Source: Schaalia sp. JY-X169 (lineage in GTDB: Bacteria; Actinomycetota; Actinomycetes; Actinomycetales; Actinomycetaceae). Taken from it: DNA of 64,000 nucleotides. The stretch lies in assembly GCF_014069575.1 (NCBI RefSeq), contig NZ_CP059675.1, positions 806,001 to 870,000 on the forward strand, written 5' to 3'. The notes beneath the pieces are model-generated. The model ran no database searches. It was not told the DNA's origin and saw nothing but the letters and a program-made list of their open reading frames with translations. Numbering within the stretch: position 1 is the first letter of the stretch; every line of letters starts with the position of its first letter. Below are positions 8,423 to 18,115 of the stretch, in pieces. A program made the position numbers and the translations under genes.

Positions 8423-10387
8423 GTGAACAGTTCTATCAATCACGCACGGATCGTCGCCTTAATCTGGGGCATTGCCGATGATGTGCTTCGCGACCTGTAC
8501 GTGCGCGGTAAGTATCGCGATGTTATTTTGCCTTTCACTGTCTTGCGGCGACTCGACAGCGTGCTTGAACCAACTCGCGACGCAGTGATCGAAATGAAGA
8601 AGACGCTGGACGGCGCGGGCATCGCGAACCAGGATGGCCCGCTGCGCAGTGCCGCAGCGCAGGACTTCTACAACACCTCGGGCTTCACGCTGAAAGACCT
8701 GCGCAGCACCGCGAATCAGACACGTCTGCGGCAGAACTTCGAGGCCTATCTCGATGGCTTCTCGCCGAACGTGCAGGAAATCATCGACAACTTTGAGTTC
8801 CGCAACCAAATTCCGCGTCTCACCAAGGCTGACGCGCTGGGCTCGCTCATAGAGAAGTTCCTGCAGCCCGACCTTGACCTTTCACCCACGGGCCTCGACA
8901 ACCACGGTATGGGAACGGTGTTCGAAGAACTCGTGCGTCGTTTCAACGAAGAGAACAATGAGGAAGCTGGTGAGCACTGGACGCCGCGTGACGCGGTGCG
9001 TCTCATGACGAGGCTAATGTTCGAACCCATTGCAGACAAGATCCCTTCGGGCACATACCGCTTGTACGACGGCGCGATGGGAACTGGCGGCATGCTTACT
9101 GTGGCCGAAGCGACTCTAAAGCAGCTCACCGAGCCCGCGGGTAAGCAAATTTCTACGCACTTGTACGGCCAGGAGATCAACGCTGAAACCTATGCAATCG
9201 CCAAGGCCGACCTGATTCTCAAGGGTGATGGTGCAGCTGCCGACAACATCGTCGGTGGCCCCGAATACTCGACGCTTTCGAACGATGCATTCGCTGGGCA
9301 GGAGTTCGACTTCATGCTCTCGAACCCACCGTATGGCAAGAGCTGGAAGACCGACCAGGAGCGCCTCGGTGGTGCGAAGAAAATTATCGATTCGCGGTTT
9401 ATCGTCTCGCACGCGGGTGACAACGAATACTCGCTTGTTACGCGTTCGAGTGACGGCCAACTTATGTTTCTTGCGAACCTCATCGACAAGATGAAGCAAG
9501 ATACGGTGCTTGGTTCACGCATTGCATCGGTGCATAACGGTTCGTCGCTTTTCACCGGTGACGCCGGGCAAGGCGAGAGCAACATGCGACGGTGGATCAT
9601 CGAGAACGACTGGCTCGAAGCGATCGTCGCGTTGCCGCTCAAGATGTTCTACAACACAGGTATCGCCACTTATGTGTGGGTGCTCTCGAATCGCAAGGAA
9701 GAGCGCCGCAAGGGCAAGGTCCAACTGATTAACGCGGTCGACTGGTTCACCCCGCTGCGCAAGAACCTCGGCGAGAAGGGTGTCGAGGTCAGTGCTGCCG
9801 ACGCCGACAAGGTACTCGCGGCGTTCAATGCCTTCGACGAGTTCGACGACCCCGACCACTCGAAGGTGTTCGACGGTGAGGACTTCGGCTACTCGAAGAT
9901 CGTGGTCGAACGCCCGCTGCGTATCCGCGGCATCGACCCCGAGCGCGCGTACAAGGCCGCGGAGATCAAAAAGCTGAAGGAGGTGGGTGAGCGCGACGAA
10001 AACGCGCCCGCTGTCATCAAGAAGGTATTGCCGAAGAGCGCGGTGGCCGACCCGCTGCGAGGACGCTTCGCGGTGACGATCGGTGGTGAGCAGCGCGTCG
10101 TTGAGTACGAGCCCGACGCAGAACTGCGCGACACAGAGCAAGTGCCGCTCACCGAGCCGACGGGCGAGTTCGAGACAGGCATCGAGGCGTTCTTCCGCCG
10201 GGAGGTCTTGCCCTATGCCCCTGACGCCTGGATCGACGAATCGAAGACCAAGATCGGCTACGAGATCTCATTCACTCGCCACTTCTACAAGCCCACCCCG
10301 ATGCGCACCCTCGCCGAAATTCAGGCCGACATCCGAGCGCTCGAAGCCGAGACAGATGACCTCATCGCAGAGATCGCGGGAGACTAG
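8423..10387 (+). CDS. hsdM: Type I restriction-modification DNA methyltransferase subunit M
   Basis: N6-adenine methyltransferase of a type I system. The N-terminal HsdM helical domain (residues about 1-150) is followed by SAM-binding motif I (DGAMGTGGM, about 216-224) and catalytic motif IV NPPY (about 301-304). A polar C-terminal region of roughly 200 residues follows. Length about 654 aa is normal. The first possible start is TTG at 8420, with GTG at 8423 next; AAAGGA sits upstream of both. The stop overlaps the hsdS GTG by 1 nt, so M and S are coupled. Confidence 0.93.
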   Translation: MNSSINHARIVALIWGIADDVLRDLYVRGKYRDVILPFTVLRRLDSVLEPTRDAVIEMKKTLDGAGIANQDGPLRSAAAQDFYNTSGFTLKDLRSTANQTRLRQNFEAYLDGFSPNVQEIIDNFEFRNQIPRLTKADALGSLIEKFLQPDLDLSPTGLDNHGMGTVFEELVRRFNEENNEEAGEHWTPRDAVRLMTRLMFEPIADKIPSGTYRLYDGAMGTGGMLTVAEATLKQLTEPAGKQISTHLYGQEINAETYAIAKADLILKGDGAAADNIVGGPEYSTLSNDAFAGQEFDFMLSNPPYGKSWKTDQERLGGAKKIIDSRFIVSHAGDNEYSLVTRSSDGQLMFLANLIDKMKQDTVLGSRIASVHNGSSLFTGDAGQGESNMRRWIIENDWLEAIVALPLKMFYNTGIATYVWVLSNRKEERRKGKVQLINAVDWFTPLRKNLGEKGVEVSAADADKVLAAFNAFDEFDDPDHSKVFDGEDFGYSKIVVERPLRIRGIDPERAYKAAEIKKLKEVGERDENAPAVIKKVLPKSAVADPLRGRFAVTIGGEQRVVEYEPDAELRDTEQVPLTEPTGEFETGIEAFFRREVLPYAPDAWIDESKTKIGYEISFTRHFYKPTPMRTLAEIQADIRALEAETDDLIAEIAGD

Positions 10388-11745
10388 TGATGTTTCGTGA
10401 CCTGCCGCAGTACCTCAATCAGCAGGAAACAAGCATGCCGTGGTGTCCGAGCATTCCGGATCACTGGCACATGTCGAGAAACAAGGCTCTCCTAGAGCCG
10501 AAACACGAGAAGGTCGGTCTACGAAGTAGCGATTATGACTTGCTGTCTCTAACCAAAGCTGGCGTAATCTACCGCGACATCGATGGCGGGAAGGGCAAGA
10601 TGCCCGCCGCGTTCGATGACTACCAGGCCATCGAAGATGGCGACTTGATTATGTGTCTTTTTGATGTCGATGAGACACCTCGAACGGTCGGGCGCGCCAG
10701 GCAACGGGGAATGATCACTGGTGCCTACAACCGGTTCGTTGTGGAAGACGAAGTCCTGGCAGAGTATCTAAACCTGTTCTATAAGTCTGTCGATGACGTG
10801 AAGGGACTGAGGCCTTTGTACCGAGGCCTTCGGAAGACGGTTCCGATCGACAGCTTCCTGTCGAGTCAAGTTCCCCTGCCTCCGGTGGAGGAGCAGACAG
10901 CGATCGTAAAGTACCTCGCCCACGCGAACGCCCGCATCGACAACGCCATCGCCGCCAAGCGACGCCTCATCACCCTCCTCGAGGAACAACGAGCAGCGGT
11001 GCGAGACAAGCTTATTGAAGAAGGCGCATGGCCACGTAAGAGACTGAAGACACTTCTATTGCGTGTCGATCAAGGTGTTAGCCCGCAAGCGGAGAGTCAG
11101 GTGCCTGGTCCCGGTGAATGGGGAGTGGTCAAGTCAGGTTGTGTTAACAACGGTCGCTTTCGTGCCGATCAGGTGAAACGGCTACCGGATGGATTCGTAG
11201 TTCCAACGGCGCTGTGTATTGCTGAGGGAGATCTCTTGGTCTCGAGGGCGAATGGTTCAGCAGATTTGGTCGGTTCCGCCGCACGTGTTGTTGGGCTAGT
11301 GCATCAGTCGATCCTGAGCGATAAGACTTTCAGGCTTGTGTTGCGTCCCGATATTGATACGGATTTTCTCGCGATATCGATGAATTCCCGATCGTACCGC
11401 CAGCAAGTTCTTGCGGCCATTAGTGGTGCCGAAGGGCTGGCAAACAACCTTCCGTTGTCGGCTCTGCGGAGGATGGAGTTTTCTGTTCCACCGATCGATA
11501 TTCAACGAAATATTGTCAAGCGTGAGCATGTGGAATCCCGAGCTATAGAACGCACGTCGAACCGTGTCAGCACAGAGATTCTACTTCTGGAAGAGTTCCG
11601 CACGCGATTAGTCGCCGATGTGGTGACGGGGCAGGTCGATGTGCGCGCAGTCGCGGAGACACTTCCCGATCCGATAATGCCCGACGTCAGTCTTGATGAA
11701 GACGGGACTAGTCTCGAAGATTTGTTAGGGCACGAAGACGATTGA
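10387..11745 (+). CDS. hsdS: Type I restriction-modification specificity subunit S
   Basis: 452 aa with two target-recognition half-domains (residues about 20-160 and 220-375). Each is followed by a conserved helical spacer; the first is marked by PLPPVEEQTAIVKYL then LITLLEEQRAAV, the second by SVPPIDIQRNIVK then EILLLEEFRTRLV. It therefore has the standard two-TRD layout and looks complete. It determines the DNA sequence recognised by the HsdM/HsdR complex. The start GTG at 10387 overlaps the hsdM stop; an ATG follows directly. The acidic tail (DEDGTSLEDLLGHEDD) is unusual but short. Confidence 0.92.
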   Translation: MMFRDLPQYLNQQETSMPWCPSIPDHWHMSRNKALLEPKHEKVGLRSSDYDLLSLTKAGVIYRDIDGGKGKMPAAFDDYQAIEDGDLIMCLFDVDETPRTVGRARQRGMITGAYNRFVVEDEVLAEYLNLFYKSVDDVKGLRPLYRGLRKTVPIDSFLSSQVPLPPVEEQTAIVKYLAHANARIDNAIAAKRRLITLLEEQRAAVRDKLIEEGAWPRKRLKTLLLRVDQGVSPQAESQVPGPGEWGVVKSGCVNNGRFRADQVKRLPDGFVVPTALCIAEGDLLVSRANGSADLVGSAARVVGLVHQSILSDKTFRLVLRPDIDTDFLAISMNSRSYRQQVLAAISGAEGLANNLPLSALRRMEFSVPPIDIQRNIVKREHVESRAIERTSNRVSTEILLLEEFRTRLVADVVTGQVDVRAVAETLPDPIMPDVSLDEDGTSLEDLLGHEDD

Positions 11746-11775
11746 GCCCCAGCATTTCCGCACTACTTCAAAAAG

Positions 11776-11794
11776 TGTTACGATTCAGGTAACA
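11776..11794. promoter_or_regulatory. Inverted repeat before the toxin gene, possible autoregulatory operator
   Basis: TGTTAC, a 7-nt spacer, then GTAACA: a perfect 6-bp inverted repeat ending 2 nt before the toxin ATG at 11797. Toxin-antitoxin operons are commonly autorepressed at such sites by the HTH antitoxin. The role is inferred from position and symmetry. Confidence 0.4.
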
Positions 11795-11796
11795 TA

Positions 11797-12087
11797 ATGG
11801 AGTTGAGATACGCAACCAACGAGCTTGAGAAACAATGCACCGAAGAACGGTACATGCAGCGCAAGCTGGGTGTGCAGGTGGCCAAGTCTTTACGGCTGCG
11901 CCTCACGGAGCTGCGCAGGGCAAGCGAACCGGCCGATCTGTTGCTCGGCGCAGGCAACTGGGAAGAGCTGAAGCAAGACCGCCAAGGACAGTGGTCTGCG
12001 AGGTTGACGAAGAACTGGCGATTAATTGTAGAACCCGAAGGTAACGACATCATCGTTTGGATTATCGAGATCGTTGACTACCACTAG
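11797..12087 (+). CDS. RelE/ParE-superfamily toxin, HigB-like
   Basis: 96 aa. The C-terminal half (GNWEELKQDRQGQWSARLTKNWRLIVEPEGNDIIVWIIEIVDYH) has the strand pattern of HigB/RelE mRNA interferases, with basic residues (R in SARLTKNWRL) in the usual catalytic strand and a terminal DYH. The toxin gene precedes the antitoxin, the order typical of higBA. It sits between hsdS and hsdR, so the type I operon is split by a TA module. No defects seen. Confidence 0.8.
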   Translation: MELRYATNELEKQCTEERYMQRKLGVQVAKSLRLRLTELRRASEPADLLLGAGNWEELKQDRQGQWSARLTKNWRLIVEPEGNDIIVWIIEIVDYH

Positions 12088-12109
12088 TAAACAGAGAGGA
12101 GATCGCGGC

Positions 12110-13201
12110 ATGACGCACAACAGCATGACCCCGACACTGCCTGACTACGCAGTCTCACCGGGCGACTTCATCCAGGAATGGCTCGACGAGAACGGCATCA
12201 ACGCTGCGGAGCTTGCACGTCGGCTTGACGTCACGCCAAAGCATGTGTCCGAGCTGCTCTCTGGCAAGGCGCCACTCTCCGCTACTCTGTCGATTGCTCT
12301 CGAGCGTGTTACTGGCACCCCGGCGAGGTTGTGGAACCGCACGGAGGCAATCTACCGCGAGGACCTCGCACGTCTCGCAGAGTGCGAGAAGCTCGAGGCG
12401 CAGTACGACCAGGCCAAGTTGTTTCCGTTGCCCTACCTTCGCAGGTTCGGTTTTCTGATGTCTTCCAACAAGGACAAGGCTGGAACGGTGCGCGAGCTTC
12501 TGGAGCTATTCCGCATTGGGGATTTGGGAGCGTTTGAGGCGACATGGGTGCACGCGAAGGTCGCGTACCGCAAGACGAAGCTCAGTACCGACAAGACACA
12601 CGAGCAAGCGACATGGTTGGCGCTCGGCGAGCGTGAGGCCGCAATCGATGACCTGCCCGATTTCGATCGTGATGCTCTGGAACGTCTGATTCCAGCATTG
12701 CGCGCACTCACCGTAGAACCGAACCCCATCGAGTCCCTCCGTAAGATCAAGGAGTTACTGCACGAGGTGGGAGTGGCGTTCGTCCTCATCCCGCCGATCC
12801 CTGGGTTCGGCGTCTACGGCGCGACTCGTTGGATTGCGGAGCACCCGGTTGTGCAGTTATCTGTCAGGGGTAAGTCGGACGACCAACTCTGGTTCACACT
12901 CTTCCATGAGCTCGGGCATGTGCTGTTGCACGGGCATAAGACTGTGTTCGTGCAGGGCACCGAAGGTAAGGAAGAAGACGAAGCCGACAACTTTGCTTCT
13001 AGGACACTGATCCCGCAGGAGTTCGTACACCGCATTCCTACGAGCCGAAACCTCGCCGCAGTTCAAGAACTCGCACACGAGCTCGGCATTGCACCAAGCA
13101 TCGTGCTCGGGCAAGCGCAGCGGATCACGAAAGACTACAAATGGGGCCACTCGTTGAAGGTCAAGCTCGAATGGGGCTCTGCGAGCGAGAAGGCGGCCTA
13201 A
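12110..13201 (+). CDS. HigA-like antitoxin with XRE HTH fused to an ImmA/IrrE-type metallopeptidase domain
   Basis: 363 aa. The N-terminal XRE/HigA HTH (residues about 15-85: GINAAELARRLDVTPKHVSELL) is followed by a helical middle and an ImmA/IrrE peptidase domain with the zinc motif HELGH at 266-270 and a downstream acidic stretch (EEDEADNFAS) that supplies the third ligand. ATG at 12110 has AGAGAGGA upstream; an in-frame ATG at 12074 overlapping the toxin lacks an RBS. Probably represses the operon and neutralises the toxin. The peptidase domain suggests regulated cleavage, as in ImmA/ImmR systems. Confidence 0.85.
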   Translation: MTHNSMTPTLPDYAVSPGDFIQEWLDENGINAAELARRLDVTPKHVSELLSGKAPLSATLSIALERVTGTPARLWNRTEAIYREDLARLAECEKLEAQYDQAKLFPLPYLRRFGFLMSSNKDKAGTVRELLELFRIGDLGAFEATWVHAKVAYRKTKLSTDKTHEQATWLALGEREAAIDDLPDFDRDALERLIPALRALTVEPNPIESLRKIKELLHEVGVAFVLIPPIPGFGVYGATRWIAEHPVVQLSVRGKSDDQLWFTLFHELGHVLLHGHKTVFVQGTEGKEEDEADNFASRTLIPQEFVHRIPTSRNLAAVQELAHELGIAPSIVLGQAQRITKDYKWGHSLKVKLEWGSASEKAA

Positions 13202-13203
13202 CC

Positions 13204-16161
13204 GTGAAATACCTCAACGAAGAGAGCCTCGAGAAACTCATCGTCGCTCAGATGACTGAGCATGACTCGGCAGAGATCGGTTGGCGCGAAGGCGACGCTG
13301 CGGCGTTCAATGCGTCATATGCGCTCGACCTCGGCGAGTTGGCTGGTTTCGTCGCCGCGACGCAACCGCACCTGTCAGAGGCACTTGGTTTGAATGCTGA
13401 TTCGCCGGGGCAGCATAAGTTCCTCGCACGCCTACAGGGCGAGATCACGAAACGTGGAGTGGTGCACCTGCTGCGTAACGGCGTCGACCACCTCGGTCAT
13501 CACGTCGACCTGTATTACCCGATGCCCACGCCCGGTAACGCGCGTGCGGCAGAGGCCTTCAACGCCAATCGTTGGGTCATCACGCGCCAAGTGCATCACA
13601 GCGTGAGCAAGCCCGGCGACGCCATCGACCTTGTCGCGTTCGTCAACGGTCTGCCGATCTTGACTTTCGAGTTGAAGAACAACATCACGAAGCAGACCGT
13701 GGAAGACGCGGTTGCCCAGTACCAGCGCGACCGCGACCCGCGGGATCCGCTCTTCGGATTCGGGCGAACGCTCGCACACTTCGCCCTTGATGATCAGCGC
13801 GTGAAGTTCTGTACTGAACTGAAGGGCAAGGCGTCCTGGTTCCTGCCTTTCGATCAGGGTTTCAACGATGGTGCGGGCAACCCGCCAAACCCGAACGGGG
13901 TGAAGACCGACTACCTCTGGAAGCGGACGCTCTCGCCGCTGAGCCTCGCCGGGATCATCGAGAACTACGCACAGATCGTCGAAGAGAAAGACCTGAAGTC
14001 CAACAAAAAGAAACGCAAGGCAATCTTCCCGCGCTTCCACCAGCTCGACGTGGTGCGCAAGCTACTGTCGAACGTCGCAGAGAACGGTGCCGGGCACCGG
14101 TACCTCGTGCAGCACTCGGCAGGCAGCGGTAAGTCGAATTCGATTGCGTGGCTGACGCATCAGCTGACAGAGACGACGTACGACGGCAAGCTCGCCTTCG
14201 ATTCGATCATCGTGGTGACCGACCGCATCATCCTTGACAGTCAGCTTACCCAGACGATCAAGTCGTTCCTGCAGGTGGGGTCGACGGTGATGCACGCCGA
14301 CAGATCGGGCGACCTTCGTCGCGCGATCACTGATGGCAAGAAGATCATCATTACGACGGTGCAGAAGTTCCCGTACATCCTCGACGACATTGGGTCTGAT
14401 CACCGTGACCGCCGCTTCGCGATCATCATCGACGAGGCACACTCGTCGCAAGGTTCAAAGACCTCCGCCGCCGTCTCCCGCGCCCTGGCAGGCATCGAGG
14501 TGGATGACGACGATGAGGTCACTTTCGAGGATCAAATCAACGCGATCATCGAGGGCAAGAAGATGTTGCCGAACGCGAGCTACTTCGCGTTCACGGCGAC
14601 GCCGAAGAACAAGACGCTGCAGATGTTCGGCGATCCCGTTCCTCAGGCAGACGGAACCATCGGATACCGACCATTCCACTCGTACACGATGAAGCAGGCC
14701 ATTCAAGAGGGGTTCATCATGGATGTGCTCGCGAGCTACACGCCCGTGGGCAGCTACTACAAGCTCATGAAGACGGTCGAGGACGACCCCGAGTTCGACG
14801 CGAAGCGTGCATCGAAGAAGCTCCGCGCGTACGTCGAGGGCAACCAGCACGCGATCGCGCAAAAGTCCGAGATCATGGTCGACCACTTCCTCGCGCAGGT
14901 CATCGCGAAGCAGAAGGTCGGCGGCCATGCGCGTGCCATGATCGTCACCTCCTCGATCCCGCGCTGCATCGAGTACTTCCATGCTGTGCGCAAGGTGCTC
15001 GCCGAGCGTCGGAGCCCGTACAAGGCGATCGTGGCGTTCTCGGGTGAGCACGACTACATGGGCGAGAAGGTGACCGAGTCGAGTCTCAACGGATTCCCCT
15101 CGCGTCAGATCGCCGAGAAAATCAAGGAAGACCCCTTCCGTATCCTCGTCGTTGCGAACAAGTTCCAGACCGGGTACGACGAACCTCTCATGCACACGAT
15201 GTACGTCGACAAGACCCTCTCGGGAGTGCTCGCCGTGCAGACGCTCTCGCGGCTCAACCGTGCGCACCCGGCGAAGCGCGACACCTTCGTGCTCGACTTC
15301 GCGAACGACGCCGACGACATCAAGCGAGCCTTCGATCCTTACTACCGGACGACGGTACTCTCTGAGGAGACCGACGCGAACAAGCTGCACGACCTAGTCA
15401 ATGACCTCGATACGATGGCGATCTACACGCCGGAACAGGTTGACGACTTCGTGCGTCGATACCTCGATGGCGTAAGAATCGACCACCTGCATCCGCTGCT
15501 TGATCGGTCGGTGCAGGAATACATTGAGCTGCCCGAAGAAGACGACCAGGTGAAGTTTAAGGGCAACGCGAAGGCGTTCCTGCGCACCTACAACTTCCTC
15601 GCAACGGTGCTGCCCTATGGCAGCGTCGAGTGGGAGAAGCGGGCAATTTTCCTCGACAACCTCGTGCCGAAGCTTCCCGCACCAAAGGATGAAGACCTCT
15701 CCGCGGGCATTCTTGAGAACATCGATCTTGAGTCGTACCGGGCCGAGAAGTCCGTCGCGATGCGCATCGTGCTCGACGACGAAGAAGGCTCCCTAGAGCC
15801 CGTGCCCGCAAACAGCAGCGGCATGCTCAATGACCCCGCGCTCGAGAAGCTCTCCGCAATCGTGAAAAGCTTCAATGACCACTTCGGCAATATCGAGTGG
15901 GAAGACGAAGACCGCATCCAGCGCCGCATAGCCGAGGAGATCCCGCGCCTCGTCGCCGAGGACGAGGCCTACCGCAACGCCCAGGCGAACGGTGACCCGG
16001 TCAATGCCCGCGTCGAGAGTAACAAGGCGCTGGCGAAGGCCATGCTGAGCCTCATCGCTGACGAGACGCAGCTTTTCAAGGAGTTCCAGGACAACGAGAG
16101 CTTCAAGTCCTGGCTCGAAGACGCAGTCTTCAACGCCACCTACTTGAAGGACGCGGCGTGA
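13204..16161 (+). CDS. hsdR: Type I restriction enzyme subunit R (nuclease and translocase)
   Basis: 985 aa. N-terminal PD-(D/E)xK nuclease: D142 and the E-L-K of TFELKN at about 156-158. SF2 motor: Walker A HSAGSGKS (about 304-311), motif II DEAH (410-413), motif III FTATP, and the second RecA domain (TGYDEPLMHTMYVDK, then LSRLNRAH). A C-terminal helical domain binds HsdM. GTG at 13204 follows AAGGCGG; a frame open from 13141 would overlap the antitoxin gene. The gene appears intact, so the element probably encodes a working restriction system. Confidence 0.93.
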   Translation: MKYLNEESLEKLIVAQMTEHDSAEIGWREGDAAAFNASYALDLGELAGFVAATQPHLSEALGLNADSPGQHKFLARLQGEITKRGVVHLLRNGVDHLGHHVDLYYPMPTPGNARAAEAFNANRWVITRQVHHSVSKPGDAIDLVAFVNGLPILTFELKNNITKQTVEDAVAQYQRDRDPRDPLFGFGRTLAHFALDDQRVKFCTELKGKASWFLPFDQGFNDGAGNPPNPNGVKTDYLWKRTLSPLSLAGIIENYAQIVEEKDLKSNKKKRKAIFPRFHQLDVVRKLLSNVAENGAGHRYLVQHSAGSGKSNSIAWLTHQLTETTYDGKLAFDSIIVVTDRIILDSQLTQTIKSFLQVGSTVMHADRSGDLRRAITDGKKIIITTVQKFPYILDDIGSDHRDRRFAIIIDEAHSSQGSKTSAAVSRALAGIEVDDDDEVTFEDQINAIIEGKKMLPNASYFAFTATPKNKTLQMFGDPVPQADGTIGYRPFHSYTMKQAIQEGFIMDVLASYTPVGSYYKLMKTVEDDPEFDAKRASKKLRAYVEGNQHAIAQKSEIMVDHFLAQVIAKQKVGGHARAMIVTSSIPRCIEYFHAVRKVLAERRSPYKAIVAFSGEHDYMGEKVTESSLNGFPSRQIAEKIKEDPFRILVVANKFQTGYDEPLMHTMYVDKTLSGVLAVQTLSRLNRAHPAKRDTFVLDFANDADDIKRAFDPYYRTTVLSEETDANKLHDLVNDLDTMAIYTPEQVDDFVRRYLDGVRIDHLHPLLDRSVQEYIELPEEDDQVKFKGNAKAFLRTYNFLATVLPYGSVEWEKRAIFLDNLVPKLPAPKDEDLSAGILENIDLESYRAEKSVAMRIVLDDEEGSLEPVPANSSGMLNDPALEKLSAIVKSFNDHFGNIEWEDEDRIQRRIAEEIPRLVAEDEAYRNAQANGDPVNARVESNKALAKAMLSLIADETQLFKEFQDNESFKSWLEDAVFNATYLKDAA

Positions 16162-16241
16162 TCGGTATACGCGCCATTCAAATCGTGGCACTGAGCCTGC
16201 TGCGGGCTATCCTTCAGAATTCTTGATGGGATAGATGCAAG

Positions 16242-18113
16242 ATGTCTGACGCAGATGCGCAACAGAAATTTAGCCTCGACTATACAAGCGAAGAAGCGGA
16301 GTCCTTAGCTGCAATCTTGGACGCTGCAGCTGTGGAAGCCCGTGAACCCTGGGATCTACTTGACCGAATGACGGTAGCGCTTCGTGGTGATGATGGTGAG
16401 TTCCAGAGAACAGCGCTAATTGTTTGCGTTGAGAGGGCCTTTGCGCACAGTTTTGAGGAGGAAGCGAATCATAAGGGTGCGCTAAGAATGGGAGTTCGTT
16501 TCTCTTCGCCCGATGGCAGCTGGCCTCCTGGTATCGATACGGTGCCTCTTGAGGAGAAGGAAGTTTGGGAAAAACTCTCAGAACTCGTGAATCATCCACT
16601 GCCGAAGGCCCAACTCTTAGACTTGCTCTTCACCTCGAGAAGAATTTCCGGCCCCAAGCAAGCGAGCGGCCTCATCCAAATTTACGTGGATCTGGCGGCC
16701 AATTCGAACCTTGACCCCTACTACCGGGCGTCCTGCCTTCGACGAGCCTGGAGCGTGGCGCGTCAGTATGAGCTACCCACGGAACGTGACCTGCGCCGCG
16801 CGTTGTACGCCATGGGACACAGTCTGGCAATTCGAGGCGATGTCCCGCCCGGAATTCTGTTGAGGCCTTTTGAGTCGTTGGTGGTTCCTCCTCGAACAGA
16901 CGACTTTATAGACCCGACTCGACAGGATGTACGAGAGCTTCTTGAGAAGATTCGTGCAGATGAAGCGTCAATGATTGTTCAGGAAGGCGTGACAGACCTT
17001 CTTGTTGATCTTGCTGAGAATGCGGATGAAATAGCCGAGGCGCGAAGGGTGCTTGCCGCGGCATATCTCGATACTGCAAGTGCGTCGCAGGGGATGCTTT
17101 CAATGCATTGGCTGCAGACTGCAGCGCAGTACTCGCAAGCGTACGGGCTTACCGATTTGCGTGACAAAGCAGTGCGGGATATGCAGTCGATTCCGCCCGA
17201 GTCTCTCGGCATGGAATCTCACGTGTTCGATTTCACGCTTCCGATGCATATTCAGGACGGGCGACTAAGGCGTTATAGGTGGTCACGTGATCTTTTGAGC
17301 GCGCTTGAAATTTGGTTGGCTACTGATTCTCCGACGGGAGACCATGAAGCAAACGTGGAGCAATCGCGAGAACTTTCGCGCTCGGGTATCCGACAGCTGG
17401 TTACTCGTACGACTTTCGAAGCAAACGGGTTACCATTACGCACTTCGGTTGGCCCAGAGCAAGCAGAAACTGAAGAACTCGAACGTGTAGAGCAGATCAA
17501 TGCCCGATTCTATAGCTTATTGCTTGCGCGTGAGCTTGATGCGATCAAGCAAGAGTACGGCGTTCTCGAGCCAGGTCTTATCGCGGCGCATTTTGTTAGG
17601 CGATACGGATGCAATGACGAGCTGGGTCAGGAGTTTGCGGAATGTCTGAGTCTGTATTGGGAAGGAAGGTATTCTGACGCTGGTCGTGCAGCATTCCCGC
17701 TTATCGAAGCGGCGCTACGTGGGACGTTATGGTCGCTTGGCAGCCCGCTCTTTCGAATTCAGACAGGTGATGCTTCAGGCAAATTCCCCGCGCTGGAAAC
17801 GTACCTCACGAAACTTGAAGAGCATGAGTTTGACCCGAGTTGGTTGCGCTGCCTTAGAAATCCCATCGCGACATTGCGTAATGCGCTCGCGCATGGGCAT
17901 CGGTTCCGCCTCGAATCGGACGAGGCAGCTCTGCTTATTCGCTGTGCAGGGTTACTTGTGCTCTTGACTCCGCCAGACGCCCGCCAAGCTGATAGAGATT
18001 CGATCGCAACAAGATTGGTCGATCCAATCGGCTGGGCTGCAACGCAAGTTGAGATGGTTCGGGGATGGAGTCGAGTGTGGGTACCACGATGTACTCAAGC
18101 GAGGTCACAGTGA
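16242..18113 (+). CDS. DUF4209 / HEPN-type protein of unknown function
   Basis: 623 aa, largely helical, no signal peptide or membrane segment. The C-terminal motif RNALAHG at 546-552 matches the RNxxxHG signature by which DUF4209 is defined, and the R-x4-H core is the catalytic motif of HEPN ribonucleases. Before it lies the conserved-looking stretch GRAAFPLIEAALRGTLW, consistent with a helical HEPN bundle. It follows hsdR by 80 bp in the same direction and has lower GC and more A/T-ending codons than its neighbours. Location at the end of a restriction operon suggests a defence role; the function is not established. Confidence 0.6.
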   Translation: MSDADAQQKFSLDYTSEEAESLAAILDAAAVEAREPWDLLDRMTVALRGDDGEFQRTALIVCVERAFAHSFEEEANHKGALRMGVRFSSPDGSWPPGIDTVPLEEKEVWEKLSELVNHPLPKAQLLDLLFTSRRISGPKQASGLIQIYVDLAANSNLDPYYRASCLRRAWSVARQYELPTERDLRRALYAMGHSLAIRGDVPPGILLRPFESLVVPPRTDDFIDPTRQDVRELLEKIRADEASMIVQEGVTDLLVDLAENADEIAEARRVLAAAYLDTASASQGMLSMHWLQTAAQYSQAYGLTDLRDKAVRDMQSIPPESLGMESHVFDFTLPMHIQDGRLRRYRWSRDLLSALEIWLATDSPTGDHEANVEQSRELSRSGIRQLVTRTTFEANGLPLRTSVGPEQAETEELERVEQINARFYSLLLARELDAIKQEYGVLEPGLIAAHFVRRYGCNDELGQEFAECLSLYWEGRYSDAGRAAFPLIEAALRGTLWSLGSPLFRIQTGDASGKFPALETYLTKLEEHEFDPSWLRCLRNPIATLRNALAHGHRFRLESDEAALLIRCAGLLVLLTPPDARQADRDSIATRLVDPIGWAATQVEMVRGWSRVWVPRCTQARSQ

Positions 18114-18115
18114 CA

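Noticed and set aside
13432-15390. Large minus-strand ORFs within hsdR
   Set aside because: Antisense to a gene with clear motifs throughout; typical high-GC shadow frames.
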